Positions 12,758-26,915 of a stretch of DNA of 64,000 nt are shown here, piece by piece. The notes under the pieces were generated by a model that worked only from the letters and a program-made list of their open reading frames with translations, did no database searches and was not told the origin of the DNA. Each line of letters starts with the position of its first letter. The stretch's first letter is position 1. A program made the translations under genes and the position numbers. Origin of the DNA: Taenia hydatigena (Eukaryota > Platyhelminthes > Cestoda > Cyclophyllidea > Taeniidae); assembly GCA_036345935.2 (NCBI GenBank), contig JADWOT020001307.1:95328-159327 (forward strand), given 5' to 3'.

Positions 12758-15700
12758 CGATTTGTTACCAGAATTGACCGGTGGAATGATAGTCCACTAT
12801 GATGCAAAAATGGCATCATCTAGCACGCCTTAGCTGCACTTTAATGTAGTTTTACGTGAATGCACACACAAAGGCATTTCTTCGAGCCTTATTTTACTCT
12901 CCCGCGAAGTTGTCATCACGAGATGGATTAATTTAACCTGAAACTTATTTGCCTAGCACATTTCCCAGTTGCTTCAATAGTTTGACTTTACGTTAAAAAG
13001 GGGGCATGGAATGTGTGCCGACGAGGAGGGATGTAGTCAACATGAGTGGGGAATTAAGCCTCAACGACATGTATGTGCCTGCGCGCCTACGATACATGGA
13101 ATAATTCGACTAATAATTCTTCGCCCTATCGAGTTTCTCCTTCCATGGCTGCTAATCAAAGAGTTGTACATCTGAACCATGGTGGATTGGAACCAAATCG
13201 GTTTCCCAAATAAAAGTTGCATTTTTGATTCAAACAAGATAACGTGTAATAATTGTCTCTGATAAGATTCAAAGTAAATCTATGGCGATGCAATGCAAAT
13301 TTGACTGAATGTCCATGGAAGAGTCGCAAACAGTAAAAGTGGATTGGCTTTAGCGGAAGATATAGAGTAATTTTGTCTCTTATGCTAGACTGATTCGCAG
13401 ACAGAGATACCACAAGACCGCCCTGCCTGAGTGACGGAGACGAACAACGTGTCTGAAAGTTGGGTGGGTGCGTGCGTGCGTGATAGCAGAGTGGTCAATG
13501 AGAGGTGGCGGAGGCGCAGCGCTCTATAGCCTCACGCATCAGGTTGACCTTAACCCCGTATTGATCACTAACACACTTAACACACATCTCCGTGATATCG
13601 ACCGAACCTAAGGAATTGTGCAAAGGTGCTGAGACCCACAATTTTTAGAATGTTGCCACAATTATGGCAACGTCTTGTTAATAAAACAAAGTTAAGCATT
13701 TTAATGGTGCAAGCATTCCAAAAGCTTTCATGCCATCAAGCATGCTGAGAGTTTGAAAATTCACAGTGAAGCATCCATAATTCAAGATTATTCGATGCCA
13801 AGTGTGGTTTGCCATTATCACATGCCCAGTTATTGGCCTCCATGCCTGCACGCCGATCTCTACCGTAACGTTTCCTTGAACCTCCTCTACCAGTATAGAC
13901 CTGATCACCGACTTTTCACATTGCTACATATTTCTTAATGGTTTTGATCGTACACCGTGCACACTTTGTCAAAATTTGGTGGCCTTTAGCAATTGTCCTA
14001 CCTCATGTATTTTAAGAAGGCGGCTGTGCATAATTGAAATTAACGAGTGTTACCTCTATAAAGTGCTCTACTTTCTAGAGGATAAGGTTGCGTCCTAAAG
14101 AATTAACTTTGAAATGTGAGCAAATTTTTTCCAGATCCCAAGTTCTGAACCCCGTGTGAGACAAGGAGGAAACTTATACAACATCCAATTTCAACTTTTG
14201 TTTAAAACGCGCCTTACAGCTAACAATTTTGTCTGTTATGCGAGAATCAACGGACTGACTTCCTTTCGCTTAGCGATCCCCCAGAACGTTACGATTAGAG
14301 CATGAGCTGACCTTCCAGACTAATTAAAGTGTGTCAATTTTAAACAGATGTTAGGATATCTGTGGTTTTACGGGGTGGCAACCGCAGCGAAGCAGAGGAC
14401 ATATGGGTGCTAATTCGAGTTGGCCTGCGAGTAGAGAAGTGGCTTTGTTTCCTAAAGTACAGCCAACTTTGCAGACGATTTTGGATGAGACAAGTGTAGA
14501 ATACGGGCAGTTGGATGGTTATTGGTTGATGGTCAGTGAGATTTCTCCCTGGAGTGCACGAAGTCTGTAAATTGTGCCTTAATGTAATGGCTATGCAGAA
14601 TAAGCGGCTGTGATTAGCAGACCAGGTGTGGTCTGTTTTACAATCCTACCAACTTGTTTCCTTTGTGAATTGCACGTCGTGTGTATTCCCCGCTAGAAAG
14701 ACAAGTTACCTAGCCTGAAGTTATGTCCCAATCACGTTGACTTGTTCGTGAGTGACTGCATCCATGTATACAGACGATATGGTAGATGTTGGTGTGATTA
14801 ACATGACTGAGGAAAAAAGTGCACGCAAGACTGCCAAACATAGGGACTAGACGACAAGTTTACTACTGATATCTACTGAGTACATTGGCAAACAGACTTT
14901 ATCTAGTCTCCTCATTTAATTCAGCTACTAATGTAGCTTGCAGGTCACTACTTACTACAAGCTTCCCATTCATCGAATACCGCCAAAAATTTTGTATGCT
15001 ATTTTGAGATGGCATAGCACCCACAGCTGTACTCCCTAGTTGCGAGAAGAGGATACTCTGTCCAAACCCATGAACAAACTACTTATCTGGTCGACCAATC
15101 TCTTTGTTTCCCTGCGATCCACGTATTGAAAGGGATACGTCACTGTCCTTCAACGATATCAACGCCATGCATCGAAGCCCACCAATAGCAAGTAGCGAGT
15201 TGTCATGATATATTAAAACCAGCCAGATTTCCATTAACTAGGAATAGAAGTATTACCTTTGTCATAGTTTTTCTATGGCAATAGCTAAACAAGACTAAAA
15301 AAATTAAAAATGCCGTCAATTGAGTTAGCATTGATAATGCATCCAATAAAGCTCTTTTTTCTTTTTCTATTTCAAACTTAGCAGTACTGACTCTTCTACT
15401 TCAACTTCAACAAACGTATTTCTGCAATTTGGAATCTATTTTGATTTCGCTACTTTGTTAACCATTGTAGACCGCATAAACTCAAATACTTCCTAATTTA
15501 GCGAATTGATTGACAGTATTTATTCAACCCAAAAATGCTTGTGAAAGTATAAAGCCAAATTTTGGTTGGCTTTGACAGAGAACTCTTACTAATCTTTTAC
15601 AATCTTAACAACACTTCGATGTCAAGTTCATCGCTGCAAATTTAGTTCCGTTTTGTGCGAAAAATCCCAACATTACGTCGCCATCAGCTATCCAGCTACC

Positions 15701-16493
15701 GCTTCTTGTAAAATAGTAAACAGGTCATTAGAAGAATTATTACTTTTGTGCAATTCTTCAAATTGCGCTTAAGTGATTTGTCTTCTTCTTCTCGGTATAG
15801 CATTACCTGTAAAATTTTGCCATCAGTAAGGGGCAAGTTCAACTTGTACGCAGGCATGGTATTTGAGTGGAAGCTATTATAGAAGGCGTACGGAATTACA
15901 ATTCTTGCAGTCAAGTGTGGAACTAAAACCTTCTAGTTATTACTTTAATAGCCAATTCTTCTAGAGAAATTAAGCAAGGCCAAACAAGTTACAGGAATTA
16001 ATGTGCTATTCATTTTGCTAGGTGAATCTGAATTCATAATTTTCGACTTCATTCCGAAGCTGGCTCATGTTGACTCCCTTCTCCACCCCATTGTGATCCT
16101 ATATGCAAATATATTGTTCTATCAATTTTTGATGTTCTATTTAGCGGTGACTACCTTGATCTGCTTAAGGGATCAATTAATGAATGTCTGTCACCACAAG
16201 TTTGACAGTGTTACTGCTTTGGCTACCACTTTGCTGAGGAAGTAAAAAAAATGGTTTACCTTCTCTTCATCCTTGTCTTTTGCGCTAACAATTGCCTCAC
16301 CTCCTTCGCCCTCATAAGTTACTGCTTCCTGATGGGTGCGTAACATTCACTGGATCACATTATGCGACTGGTAATAGCTGCTCTTCTTTGTTGCATTTGT
16401 CATATGCATGGGTTGCAGCCATCCAATTGGCAAACCTCATTATTCTGGGTAAGAAGGTTTGCAATTTTCTATCCATTCTTGCAAATATAGCAG
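12758..16493. other. Intergenic or intronic DNA, no supported gene
   Basis: This stretch is AT-rich with no matched repeat. It contains a GGGT/GCGT simple repeat at 13461-13482. Overlapping open segments on both strands at 13678-13938 have no recognisable content. Confidence 0.5.
13461..13482. repeat. GGGT/GCGT tetranucleotide microsatellite
   Basis: Two GGGT units run into three GCGT units, giving about 22 bases of 4-bp periodicity. Confidence 0.85.
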
Positions 16494-16651
16494 GCAGACA
16501 GGGCTATGAATGTCCGATTGCGCGGCAATCTAGAGTCGAATACCATGATAATTACTTAACGAGAAAAGAAGAAACTGGCTCGTTCCATGTTAGCCGACTT
16601 TACTACAGCAATGTCTACCGCTTAAGTGAACGCTTGCAATGGCTGAGCTGA
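16494..16651 (+). CDS. Possible terminal exon, unknown protein
   Basis: After a pyrimidine-containing acceptor ending in ATATAGCAG, a frame stays open for about 51 codons to a TGA at 16649-16651. The peptide is polar and rich in charged and aromatic residues: it contains RQGYECPIARQ, then EYHDNYLTRKEE, then SRLYYSNVYRLSERLQWLS at the C terminus. The frame is also open upstream to 16292, so an unspliced 119-codon reading is possible, although that upstream part looks less protein-like. No family is recognised and no partner exon or polyadenylation signal was tied to it. Confidence 0.2.
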
Positions 16652-19600
16652 ACTCTTTTATGAGCGTTGATCACTCTGACTTGTAATTTGTTGTTTGTGC
16701 TCTGATTTGCTTTAGAATGCGCAGAAATTTATCGTTGATCATCTTCAAATCCTTAGCGTTAAAAATATCAGGTAGCGTGCACTGTCTAGCTTAGGATAAC
16801 GAAATGCAGAAGTGTTTCTTTGGTCACTGTTTGCCCTCTGGAAGTGTGGCACCTTAGGTAAATCAAAAATCAAACGTTGATCTATTTTTGCATTTAAAAA
16901 GACGATATTAACAAAAACCTGATTCGACTTGCAACATAAATCAGGAACCCATTTGAGCGTCTGCCTTCGGACAATGCGGCGTCATTCTGGCATTGCTAAA
17001 ATCACCGTTTGAACGAATGCAGAGTGACGCATATACTCTGCGCCATGTTGCTAAGTGCACCACATCATATTTTTTACAAGAAAATGTAAATAGCTGTGCC
17101 GTAATTTTTATCCCACCAGAATTATGGTGAGAATGCGCCTTGTGCTATTTGTGCATAAATAGTTGTGAGGACCTTTGTAACTAACTATCAATTTGGATAT
17201 TCAACGTTAAAAATTGATTTGTTTAAGTGATTTTCAATCTCCCAGGTGAGATGGCCATTGCCACGATTTTGTCATGGCCATATGCACGTAAACGCGATCT
17301 GTAATGGACCAGCCGGGCCTTTTTCTCGAGTTATTACCATATTCCATGATGGATCTTGTGCCCCCACCATGTCCTTCCAAAAACTGTGAGCGCGTAGACA
17401 TTTGTTTACCATTGACTGCTCAGCCTTTAATTTTCCAGTGGCAGCACTCTAAATTTGATACGCAGAGGCAATATATATTGCAGTAAACTTAAGTGCAACG
17501 GAAAAGTGGGTTACCGTGCCTAAGCACGTGTTCAGCAGGTGCTTGTGTAGACATTGATATGATTGCGGATTTGAAGCTTCAGTGCTGTTTATCTGCTGTT
17601 TGTACTAATTTTAGAAAAGCAGTAATAATTTTATGCGGTGATATCGGCACTCAAATTCGGTTCATCAAATTACACGCACTTTTTATCAAAAGAAACCTCT
17701 TGTCAGTTTTTACCAGAAAGACGCAAAATACTTAGAATTTTGTCTCTTCTGCTCATTTAGTGGTGATTTCGAAGTTTTTAGTCAAAAAGTAAGCGTTGCA
17801 TCCTTTTTTTACTGCACTAGAACTTTTATTACGATAGTTGACAGTACATAAAAAGATGGTTACTAAATTAGGACTTTTGTATTAACGAATTTTGAGGTAC
17901 AAAGCGATATTTACTAAAACATCCCAGAGCAGAGCCCGCATTTGCGAACCACTGAAATAGGGCGGTAGATATTGTAGTTTTCCATCCTCATTTGGAAGGA
18001 CATGTGGTGGTTCACCAGTGAAATAACCTTTCAATCTTTTTTAACTTCGACGCCTTCTGCAAGCATGCTCTTTACGTCACTCCAACTAAATTGTCCACTG
18101 ATATTTGCACATGCTTGAAAATGGTAATGCTTTTCCTCTGCGTGAACCCCCATTCTGCTCATAATAATGGCTTAAGAGTTGACGTAGATGCTTTCCTTTC
18201 CGATCTTGTATTTGCTACTTTAATCAATATTTTCTTCGTGATGTTTTATCAAGCGTAATGAGGAGTGGCGGAATTTAAGGCAGCTTCTTTTTTCCTCGCT
18301 GAATCAAAAGCGAAATCGAAACCGAATATTTGCGTTGATTCTCACCACCACGCACCATGGTGTCCACACTTGGCCAAAATGAAGAGGCACAGGATCAAAC
18401 ATATTTTGATGCCATGTCTCGAATCGAGTTAATCCTGTTTCTCTAAACAATAGTCACGGCACCACCATAGACCCTGCAACACCTTTTACTAATCGAGTCC
18501 CACACTGGACGACGGAGAAGCATTCAATCATAATGGCGTAAGGCATGCTCATAAATTCTCTTTAACATCGGCCGCTGCATGCCACTTTACTAATATGCCA
18601 TCATATCCCAGTCTTGGTTCATTTTAGCAGTTTGTGCCTTCCTTCTTCAAAATCTTCTTCTTTTAAATTTAAAGCACGTTTATAGGCTGAAGCATGGAGA
18701 TAGGATCAAGACTAAATAGCGCTAACGCACGTGGGAGCTTGACTCATGGAGAGTTTCGTGCCTAAGTAATGAGGTAACGGCCAATTCGCATTGCCACAGA
18801 GAGGTGTCTTTAAAATGGCAGACATTCCTTAATACGTGCTCTAAATGCGGCCTTGTCTGCACAATTCACGAGTCAAGGGAACAGGAAGCAACAGAATGAC
18901 TGATATTATACAAACTGTTGCTTTAAATATCATCGAATATCCTTTTGAATGAGTTGCCAGTACAATTTAATTTAACTGATCAGATGAACTGTTGGAAAAT
19001 TAAAGTCACAGCATGCACAACTTGCTCCCGATTAAAGGGGACACAATAACCCTAGACAAAAACTAGCAGAGATGTCATTTCTCTAGACAAGAAGCTTTGG
19101 TTAACTAATAACTACTATGCCGTTGGTTAGCAGAGCATTCCAGTTCAAGGCAGTTCAGCGTTTGGTTTGTGTTGGGTAAATCGAAAAGCCCTTGTCAGCA
19201 AGTAAAAATGGGAGAAGTAAGACGGATCAAACTGGACTTTGCTTTAGCTATTCTGATTCATCAGTCTAGTGTCTGCTTTCGTATATTTATTCTCTGGTCC
19301 CTTGTCTGGTGCACTGCTATGTAAAGCCATAAATACTTCAGATTCGTCAACTGTGATGCCAAGTAACCAAAGGTGTGGAGCAGTTTTGGACTGCCAGCAA
19401 CCTCTATCCAGCCATCTCATTTCCATCCTTTCCTTATTCCAACTTTTATAATCTGGTAGCTCATGAGAAAATGTAATTAAACTAGAGAAATAGAGGCGAT
19501 ACCGGAGAGAGATGTCAATGTACCCCCTTGGAAGGAAGAAGCAGCATCTAGTTTGGTTGACTGTTTCTCACCCATTGCAGGAATTCCGGCCTGCTTTGTC

Positions 19601-19662
19601 AGCATCGGTTTGCCAGCTCTAAGGATCTCAGCAATACATCCATCCAACAATACATTAATATC

Positions 19663-19680
19663 TTGTTGCTGTTGCTGCTT
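19663..19680. repeat. GTTGCT simple repeat
   Basis: Three imperfect 6-base units, TTGTTGCTGTTGCTGCTT, are seen. Confidence 0.7.
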
Positions 19681-21913
19681 AAATAGGCTGCTAATCTTAA
19701 CCCCGACCTGAGGAATGCATAGCAACAAAGACCATCCCCATTTGGTTCTGATAGATTGTACTGACCGGCTTTTTGTCAAATTGTAGAGAAATTTCAAACC
19801 TAAAGGTCGGCACTCCTACTTAGTTACCCATCAGGCGCACTCAAATTCAAATACTTCTTTTAATGACAGAAGAATGGTGTGGCCTGACACGTCGCGAATC
19901 GCTAACTTGTTTATAAACTAGGGTCATCAATTGACTTTGTCCCCACTGAAGTCGGTTATTTCTGCTATTTTGCCCAAGCAGCAATAAATTCGGGGATTTA
20001 GGGACAATGGTCTTAGGAGGCCGATTAGCTCTCCTCAATTTCATTGTTGTGACAAATCCTGACATTGTAAGTGTTTCTTGTGGTAGAATGTCACAAAGAC
20101 CTACACAAAGACCCAAGGTTGCAACTCTGGCATCATACCCTTGTATTCTTAATTTGCTTTGTATTCCTTCCGCGCGAGCGCTGGTTATTCATCCAGAGGC
20201 AATTTCAGTAGAAGACGTCTTATCCCTAAATTCCACTTTAACTCATGGCATCCTATTCTACTATTGCAAATAACAGTTACCGTCCATTGTTTTGCAGGGT
20301 CTTAAATGCGATCGTTCACTTATTTGAATCCCTGATCTCCCCTGCCTTATTTGGGTAGCCAACAAGTGGAGGCAAAGGTAGCGACTAGAAGAGGTGGTAA
20401 GGCTAAAATCACCCCCGCTTGCTTTGTGGATGGATGGTCGCATGGCTGCGTCTTGCGCGTTGTCGATCTAGAAAGTGCTGACTAAACTGCTTGTTCGTGT
20501 TCCGACTTTTGCTCGGGTTTTTCGGGGTAACAGGCTGAATTGAATCTGGGTGGCATAAAATACTAGGAAAGAAATACAGGGCCCATTAGACAGCATCGTA
20601 CGAAGATCATGACCCATGTGAGTGTGTTATGATGCAGAAGCTTAGGCCCTTGTATACATTTTGAAGAGTCGATGCGATAGCGTGTTATACGCTTAAATCT
20701 GCAGTGTGTCGGACATTTCAGCATTTGATGGCTCTATCTGCCCTACTAATTGACAATCAGTGGAATAGATTATTGGAAATGCAAAATCATCTTAATAATC
20801 TGTCAACCCTCATCTATTAAGTTTTTTATATTGTACCTTCAAGAATGTTGTTCGCATTTTATTTTGATGCAATAGTTCTAACTGCGAACTCATACTCATT
20901 CCATTAACATTCAAAAATTTAATTCTACCATTTGTATTGTCCTTAGAAGTAAAATAACGTGTTTTGGGTTTTCGCTCATTCACAGCAAATGGCCTTATAT
21001 TGTGGGCGTGATTGGAATCGCATTAACCAAACCAGTAGAGGTGGACTCCTTTGTCATTTTTGGTTACGGACTTTGAAATTAAACCTCTTTGAGTGGTCTC
21101 ACTGGACCTGCTTTTCTTCGTGATTCTAGGTCTCGCTTCAGCCAATTTTACCAGTAACTGACACGCCTTCCTCTTGCATTTAAAGCTAAAAGACGTCTAT
21201 AATATTCGGTAGAAACTGCAGGACAGATGGTTGTTAACTGTACACCATGAGAGTTTCGGACTACCTTATTTGGTAAACTTGTTTTACTCTCTGAAGTAGA
21301 ATTCATAGTGGGAGATGATGAAAATTAACCAGCTGCACTCACATAGTAAAAATCGAAGAGACACCAACGACAAATTCTCGGCTCTCGCTACTTCTACTGC
21401 AGTCACATGGTAATTGTCGATGTGTACTAACCCGCATCAACGTAGCACATCCTCCATGGAGGTAAGCATTCCAGAGGCTGCCACGTGACACGGTTGCCAG
21501 CGTCTACATGCCTTCATTGCTCACCCTTTCTTCCATTTCACTTGCCAACACACCTATCCACTGCATCATCACAGCAAATGCATGCTGGTCCTCTTTTGTC
21601 TGCAATTCAATCCTGCCAATCGTAGAGTCACAATTACCTTGACACAATCATTCACAATGAAGTGTTTCGGTGCAATTTCCACTAGCATGCCCACACGCAT
21701 GCCTTGGTGGCCACGCAGACGTGCATGATTCCAGTGCAGTTGGTGGGCTCACCAAAAGGCTAAAGCATGAAAGCCTTTCACATTGACGACTTATTTGTTT
21801 GGATAAGATGAAGGCCATGGCGATGACGTGATTGGTTGTAAAGGCGATGCGTGATGAGAAGTGGCATGGCTGTAGAGACGTGGCACTTATGAGCAGGGAA
21901 GGGAGCGGGTGAA

Positions 21914-21937
21914 TGAGGAGGACGAGGAGGAGGAGGA
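21914..21937. repeat. GAG-rich purine tract
   Basis: An imperfect GAG/GAC trinucleotide tract of about eight units lies within a locally GC-richer interval. Confidence 0.75.
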
Positions 21938-23349
21938 TAACGTTGGGTGGGGAGTAAGAAAGGACAAATGAATAAAAGTGTGCCAGCAACTGCGCGTCCT
22001 CGGGCTTTCCACTATGCTGCAACACGCACGTACTACCTTGCACCGAAGTAGCACCGCCTCAAAATTATGAGCCTTAGTAATCCTCTAAGTTTAACAAAAA
22101 TGCAGTTCTATACTTGGCAAACGTTGAATTGATGGTCATCATAACGCAATCCCTTTTCGAGTCAGAAAAATATCCGCCTGGCTCGTCATATCTATAAAAG
22201 TTATGTTTTTTTGGTGTATTCTTCCATATATAATGGTGGAAGCAAGGCGAAATATGATTATGGTCATTTGTGGTATTACGGCTTTAAAAGTGTCTTGTCA
22301 TGAGCATCAAACGCATTTGCCACGGCAATACGGTTCTTATTTTTGTACCTAAATTTACTACATGTTGATAATCGGCTTCGTCTAGATTTGGTTAGCACGA
22401 GTTTGTCCGACTCTGCAAGATGAGTTAAGCTGGATGTTCCATTCCTCCTAAGTGTACTCCTTCAGCGTCATTCAAATGCTTACCGATCGTAACTTTTCTT
22501 AAAATGCAAACTAAAGCAAATTATTGTCAGCGGCCTGGTTTCAATTAAATAAAACTTTACTTCCGCAAATCTCACCACCTCCAGACTTGACGTCGGCCAT
22601 ATAATTTGCACCATGAAGGAACCAATGACACCACCAAAATTGTACGATTGAACAAAAAATCAAAGAAGATGCCGAAGAGTCTATCAGTATTGCTGGTAAA
22701 ATGAGTAGTTAATAAGCCTTCCTACCTTTAGAATTTTCAAATATATTTTAGGCAAAAAACAGCCCGTGCAATTAACTGCAATAAAAAGCTGCACACTAAA
22801 AGTCCAAAACCGAATATTTGATCAGTATTTTCTTAGGATCTGGAAGGTACGTGGATCTTCGTACATACCGCACACATACACCGGACAAATACCAAGTGTA
22901 ATGCCAAGCTCGCTTTAAGCAATTTGTAAAAAGAACAAAGAGCATTGAATGCATGTTAACACCGCTGGCAGAATGGCAGGCATACTTTGTCAAAGCCATA
23001 CAGAATCACTTCTGTTAATCGTAATTACACGCATAAAATATGCAGCAGGAATTAATGCTTTTATAAGGCAAATATTTATGGGGCATGCTATGATCAGATC
23101 TAGCAAACCCTGTTAGTATCGCCAAAGTTATGTTTTGTAATTGTCTTCGATAGCCAAAGACTAGCAAACTAGTGGTTGTGCGATATTGTGTCAAGTATCT
23201 TGTGTGTTCTTAACACTGCTCTACCAATAGCAATTAAAGGTGTACAAGCTTCAATTGTTTGCCATGTGAAATGCTTATGAGGTCACTCACTGTCGTGACT
23301 ATATCAATTCACACGTTTCCTAGCCCTTCCTTCGGCATCACCACCTCGG

Positions 23350-23640
23350 TTCAGCTGACAGTCTTTGCAACTGCACTTCCAACTGGGATGCCGTTGCTAC
23401 TTAATTGCTATTCAGTAGGAGTATTTGCTCATGATTCCTCATAGTGTAATTACTGGCGTTACTCATGATTCCTCCTCTTCTCTTCTGCCACTCTTACCAT
23501 GAAAAGGTTAAACTATTCTAGATGTCTTTAGCATGGCAGAAAGAAGACATGAAGTAACTGCGTCTCAGGCTCTGGGGAGCTACTACGCCGTCCTCCCGCC
23601 TCGGTCTACAAAGCATATTTAAAGGACCCAAATATTACAG
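23350..23640 (+). repeat. Dispersed repeat family E, copy E1
   Basis: This copy is homologous to 56370-56830 on the same strand. The best blocks are the region following the shared CTTCT near 23483 through GTAACTG at about 23553, CTCAGGC(T/C)CT(G/A)GGGAG at about 23563, and C(T/C)TACAAAGCA followed by TTTAAAG/TTCAAAG at about 23607. E2 has two small insertions relative to E1 between these blocks. Similarity upstream, from about 23350, is weaker. No open frame is shared convincingly. Confidence 0.65.
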
Positions 23641-26600
23641 CTGTTTTGGAAACATAGGGGTCATCAGCTAAACGTGCGTATTAGCCAGCGTAGACGCGTG
23701 CGCTAACGGCTAACTCGTGAGCACATACACTTGCCATATGATCTGTGGACAGAACATCTCTTTGGGTGTGCTTGACTATCCCCGTGTAACCCTTTCATGC
23801 TAAGGCTTGCGGCCCAGAAATCTATTTTTGTATGCATCTCTTATTAATAAAGTCGCACGAAATGAATTCAGAGGCTATAATTAACTCAAACGCCTTCATA
23901 TTTTGTTAGTCTAAAAAGCTTTAGGGACAGTCGAATTTAAAATATCGCATTAAAATTCCATCAAGGTTTTGTTCTGCTCACATTTTAATAATCGTCATAT
24001 TTCGCGTAAAGCCTGGTGAATTTGCAGTAAAACTTTAAATTACTTATGCTGGTTGAAGAGACGCAGACATAATGAGTATCCAACAAACCTTCCTCATCCA
24101 GAGAGGTGCGGAAATGCCCCACCGTTTTTCATGCATTCCTTTATATGCAGCAGACGACTCATTCCCATTTTAGTCGTTAATTCTTCAAAATTTACTAGTT
24201 ATGCACAGAGTTGTCCCATACCATAAAATCGGTAACTATCATCTGTAGGGTAATAGCATCAGGGAAGCACATGAGGGGTTGGCACTTTTTACTATCAAGC
24301 TTCGTCTAGACTCTGCGTAACAGGCAATAAGTAAAGCCTTAGCGTCAGCGGGATAGAACAGGCATCAACTTACAGATTAGCTTAGCATAACTTGGATTTT
24401 TAAGCCAATTTAACACTCGTTACGATTGGGTTTTTAGGCAGGAGGAGAACAATGCCAAACTTAATGTCACACAAATGAAGATGCACATCTGCATACGTAA
24501 GATGGTAAACGCAAATTTGCGTTTCTTCTAAGTGACGTCAAATCAGTGGGCTAAGAAGATACCAACAACTTTTACGTAATACTTTGCCTAAAACATCGCA
24601 TTTATTCATCCATCCCTAGAACAAATGCTGTTGAAAGGATGTTGAATGAATGAATTCGTTCTCGAAAGGATTGAGTGCATTTCATCAGTAACTAACCTTA
24701 CGTCATTTGTGATTCAGTGTGGATTCTAAAAGCGATTTTAATTGGTGTAAAATGGAATGCAGACCAAAGTCAATCTGCGTGTCCATCTAACTGTTGCATA
24801 GTGGATGCTGGGCTTGAGTGCCTGTCGAATTTAGACCTGAGCGTGAGTCCGTTCGTGGATACATGCCAGTCACTCGACCAGCCATGTCACGTGTACCTAC
24901 TAGTAACTGATTGACAATGGACTTGAAGTGACTGATATTGCGTCTTGAGTACAGCTAACGAAGTAGTCAGACAATCGAGAGCAGAAGAAAGTATAGGAGG
25001 CGAATCAGCACCCATGGAAAACTGAACAGGAACGTCTTTCTGATTTGAGAGATATATCAACACATAATAATTGTTAGCAACCTTTTCAATAAATCTGTTC
25101 GTATTTCTGTATTCTACGTATCGTGCATCAATAGGGAGGACCCTTTTGTGCATTAATGAGAAGAGACCGGAACGACAATAAATGTATTTGTCGTGATAAT
25201 GTAGTTTACCATTATTTGTCTTTTTATTTCTAAATTAGGAAGGAAGATTGTCAGCCCAATCATTGTCTGGATCAGTGGTGTCTGCAATGGAAAAACAGCG
25301 CGTCTGACAAACACGAATTTTGGGCTATAATATCCTAAGTGGGTGCATTAGTCGAGAGTTTGCATAGACTCACATTAAGGCCGAAGACAGTATTAGGATC
25401 ATGGAGGCGAAAAGGGTTGCGTTGTCTAATAGGGTGTAGGTGGATCCGTCAGTGATAATAGTTGCGGACGATGAGACATTCCCTCCTGATGATATCATTA
25501 AAGGATTTGACGCATGCGATGGGCTTATTGTGGAGGTTGCAGCCAAGATTTCTCCTTCCGTTCAAAATAACAAAATTCGCCTATCACACCTTTCATTACC
25601 CAAATGCTAATTAATTGCCAATTGTGCCTCACTAAGCGCACCTGCCTTAACCTCTGTGGTTGAGTAATCCAAGTGAATTCAAGAGGATTCAGTTGTGGGC
25701 TAATTTCTGTTAAAAGGGGCCATTTTGTTAATATTTTAGCATTTGCTATATCAAGATGGTTTGCCTTCTGTCGAGCATGGTGCAATAGCGCTTACCATGT
25801 TGCTATATTTAACAGTGTCTGCAGACCTTTCCGAACCAGCCTGCTGATTGGACGCAGCAACGGTGACAGAAACTGTTTTTCATGGCATTAGGCCTGTGAA
25901 GACGTAACTTTTATCTAAGCGTGTGTTGACGCTGCCGCTTTTCTTACCATCGCACCGCAAAACGACAAAGTAACTAGTGATGTTGTCGATAGGCTTAAGC
26001 TACGCATCCTACGACACATTCATTCGTAAATCCTGTGGAACATTCTCATCTACAAAAATAAGAACACAAGGATTTGCCATTGGATTTCGGCATGTGGCGA
26101 AACTTTACGTATTGCACTGTGCCCTCACGTGTCACCAATAAAATGGGATTAATGTGTAGCGTTCAAGCATAAAGGCGGGTGGAAGAATAACTAAGATTAA
26201 CGCCGTACAACACAGACCTGCACGCTGTTTCAGGTGCCGATAAGTCAGCAAAAGACCAAAAGTGTCAGGCGAATCGAGTCTATGCTGAGGAATATCATGT
26301 TGCCAGCAAGCATATCTCACTGTAAGACATTCTGGGTCACACATGGTGCATAGTCTATGATTGCAAGCTTTTTTAAGACCGTTGAAGATGTCGCCTTATC
26401 TTTTGATACTCAGAAATGTGTATCAGAACGGACAAAACTACAAAAGCACAGAAAGTTTTACATGCCTGTGATAATAACCTCCACCTCCATCCTAATCTCT
26501 TAATAATCCCCAACCTCTCAATTTGTCGTTCAACATACATCAAAGAGCCAACGGGAATGCAAATCATGGAAATCAAGGAGTAAGTTTTGCCATCATCCTC

Positions 26601-26830
26601 TCCTATCTTTCTGCTCACCCTGATCTTCTCACTAACCTCATTTACGTGTGTCGTCGTTCCAGCATTGCCACAACTAGTGCTCTAGTGTATTTCACCTATC
26701 AAGGTGATCTATGGGTAGGTTTTCAAGTGTTTTGCTTGATTGGAACTCACATCTCTTCCACACGGACTTTTTCTGCATGCTTAACTCGAAAGCATTGCTG
26801 GGGAAGTGATTACACGAAGGAATTCAGGAG
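23641..26830. other. Intergenic or intronic DNA, no supported gene
   Basis: No matched repeat was found. A plus-strand open segment at 24717-24914 is cysteine-rich (ACPSNCC followed by four more cysteines) but shows no recognisable domain or splice edge. Opposed open segments at 26373-26618 (-) and 26523-26942 (+) overlap, so at most one could be real. Confidence 0.5.
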
Positions 26831-26915
26831 CATGTGGGAGAAAGAAGGCAGAAATAGGGAACGCAGTGCCACACGGCTGTGCAAAACTACCTACGATGGT
26901 CATTCTCAGGCCTTC
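26831..26915 (+). repeat. Dispersed repeat family C, copy 1
   Basis: A core of about 85 bp matches 51262-51360 (+) and the reverse complement of 53598-53695. The common pattern is a purine-rich GAAGAAAG-type lead, GGAACGC, a CACA(C/G)-CTGTGC block, and CCTAC(G/A)(A/G)TG(G/C)TCATTC. This copy is the most diverged of the three; its alignment beyond the core is uncertain. Confidence 0.6.

Larger units (their letters stand above)
16652..23349. other. Intergenic or intronic DNA, no supported gene
   Basis: No supported exon or matched repeat was found. Short simple repeats occur at 19663-19680 (GTTGCT type) and 21914-21937 (GAG type). The interval 21640-22050 is locally richer in G+C and is open for 131 codons on the minus strand, but the frame is low-complexity around the GAG tract and I do not call it a gene. 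Confidence 0.5.

Noticed and set aside
21648..22043. 131-codon minus-strand open frame in a GC-richer interval
   Set aside because: Much of the openness comes from the GAG/CTC simple repeat, and no domain or splice edge is visible.
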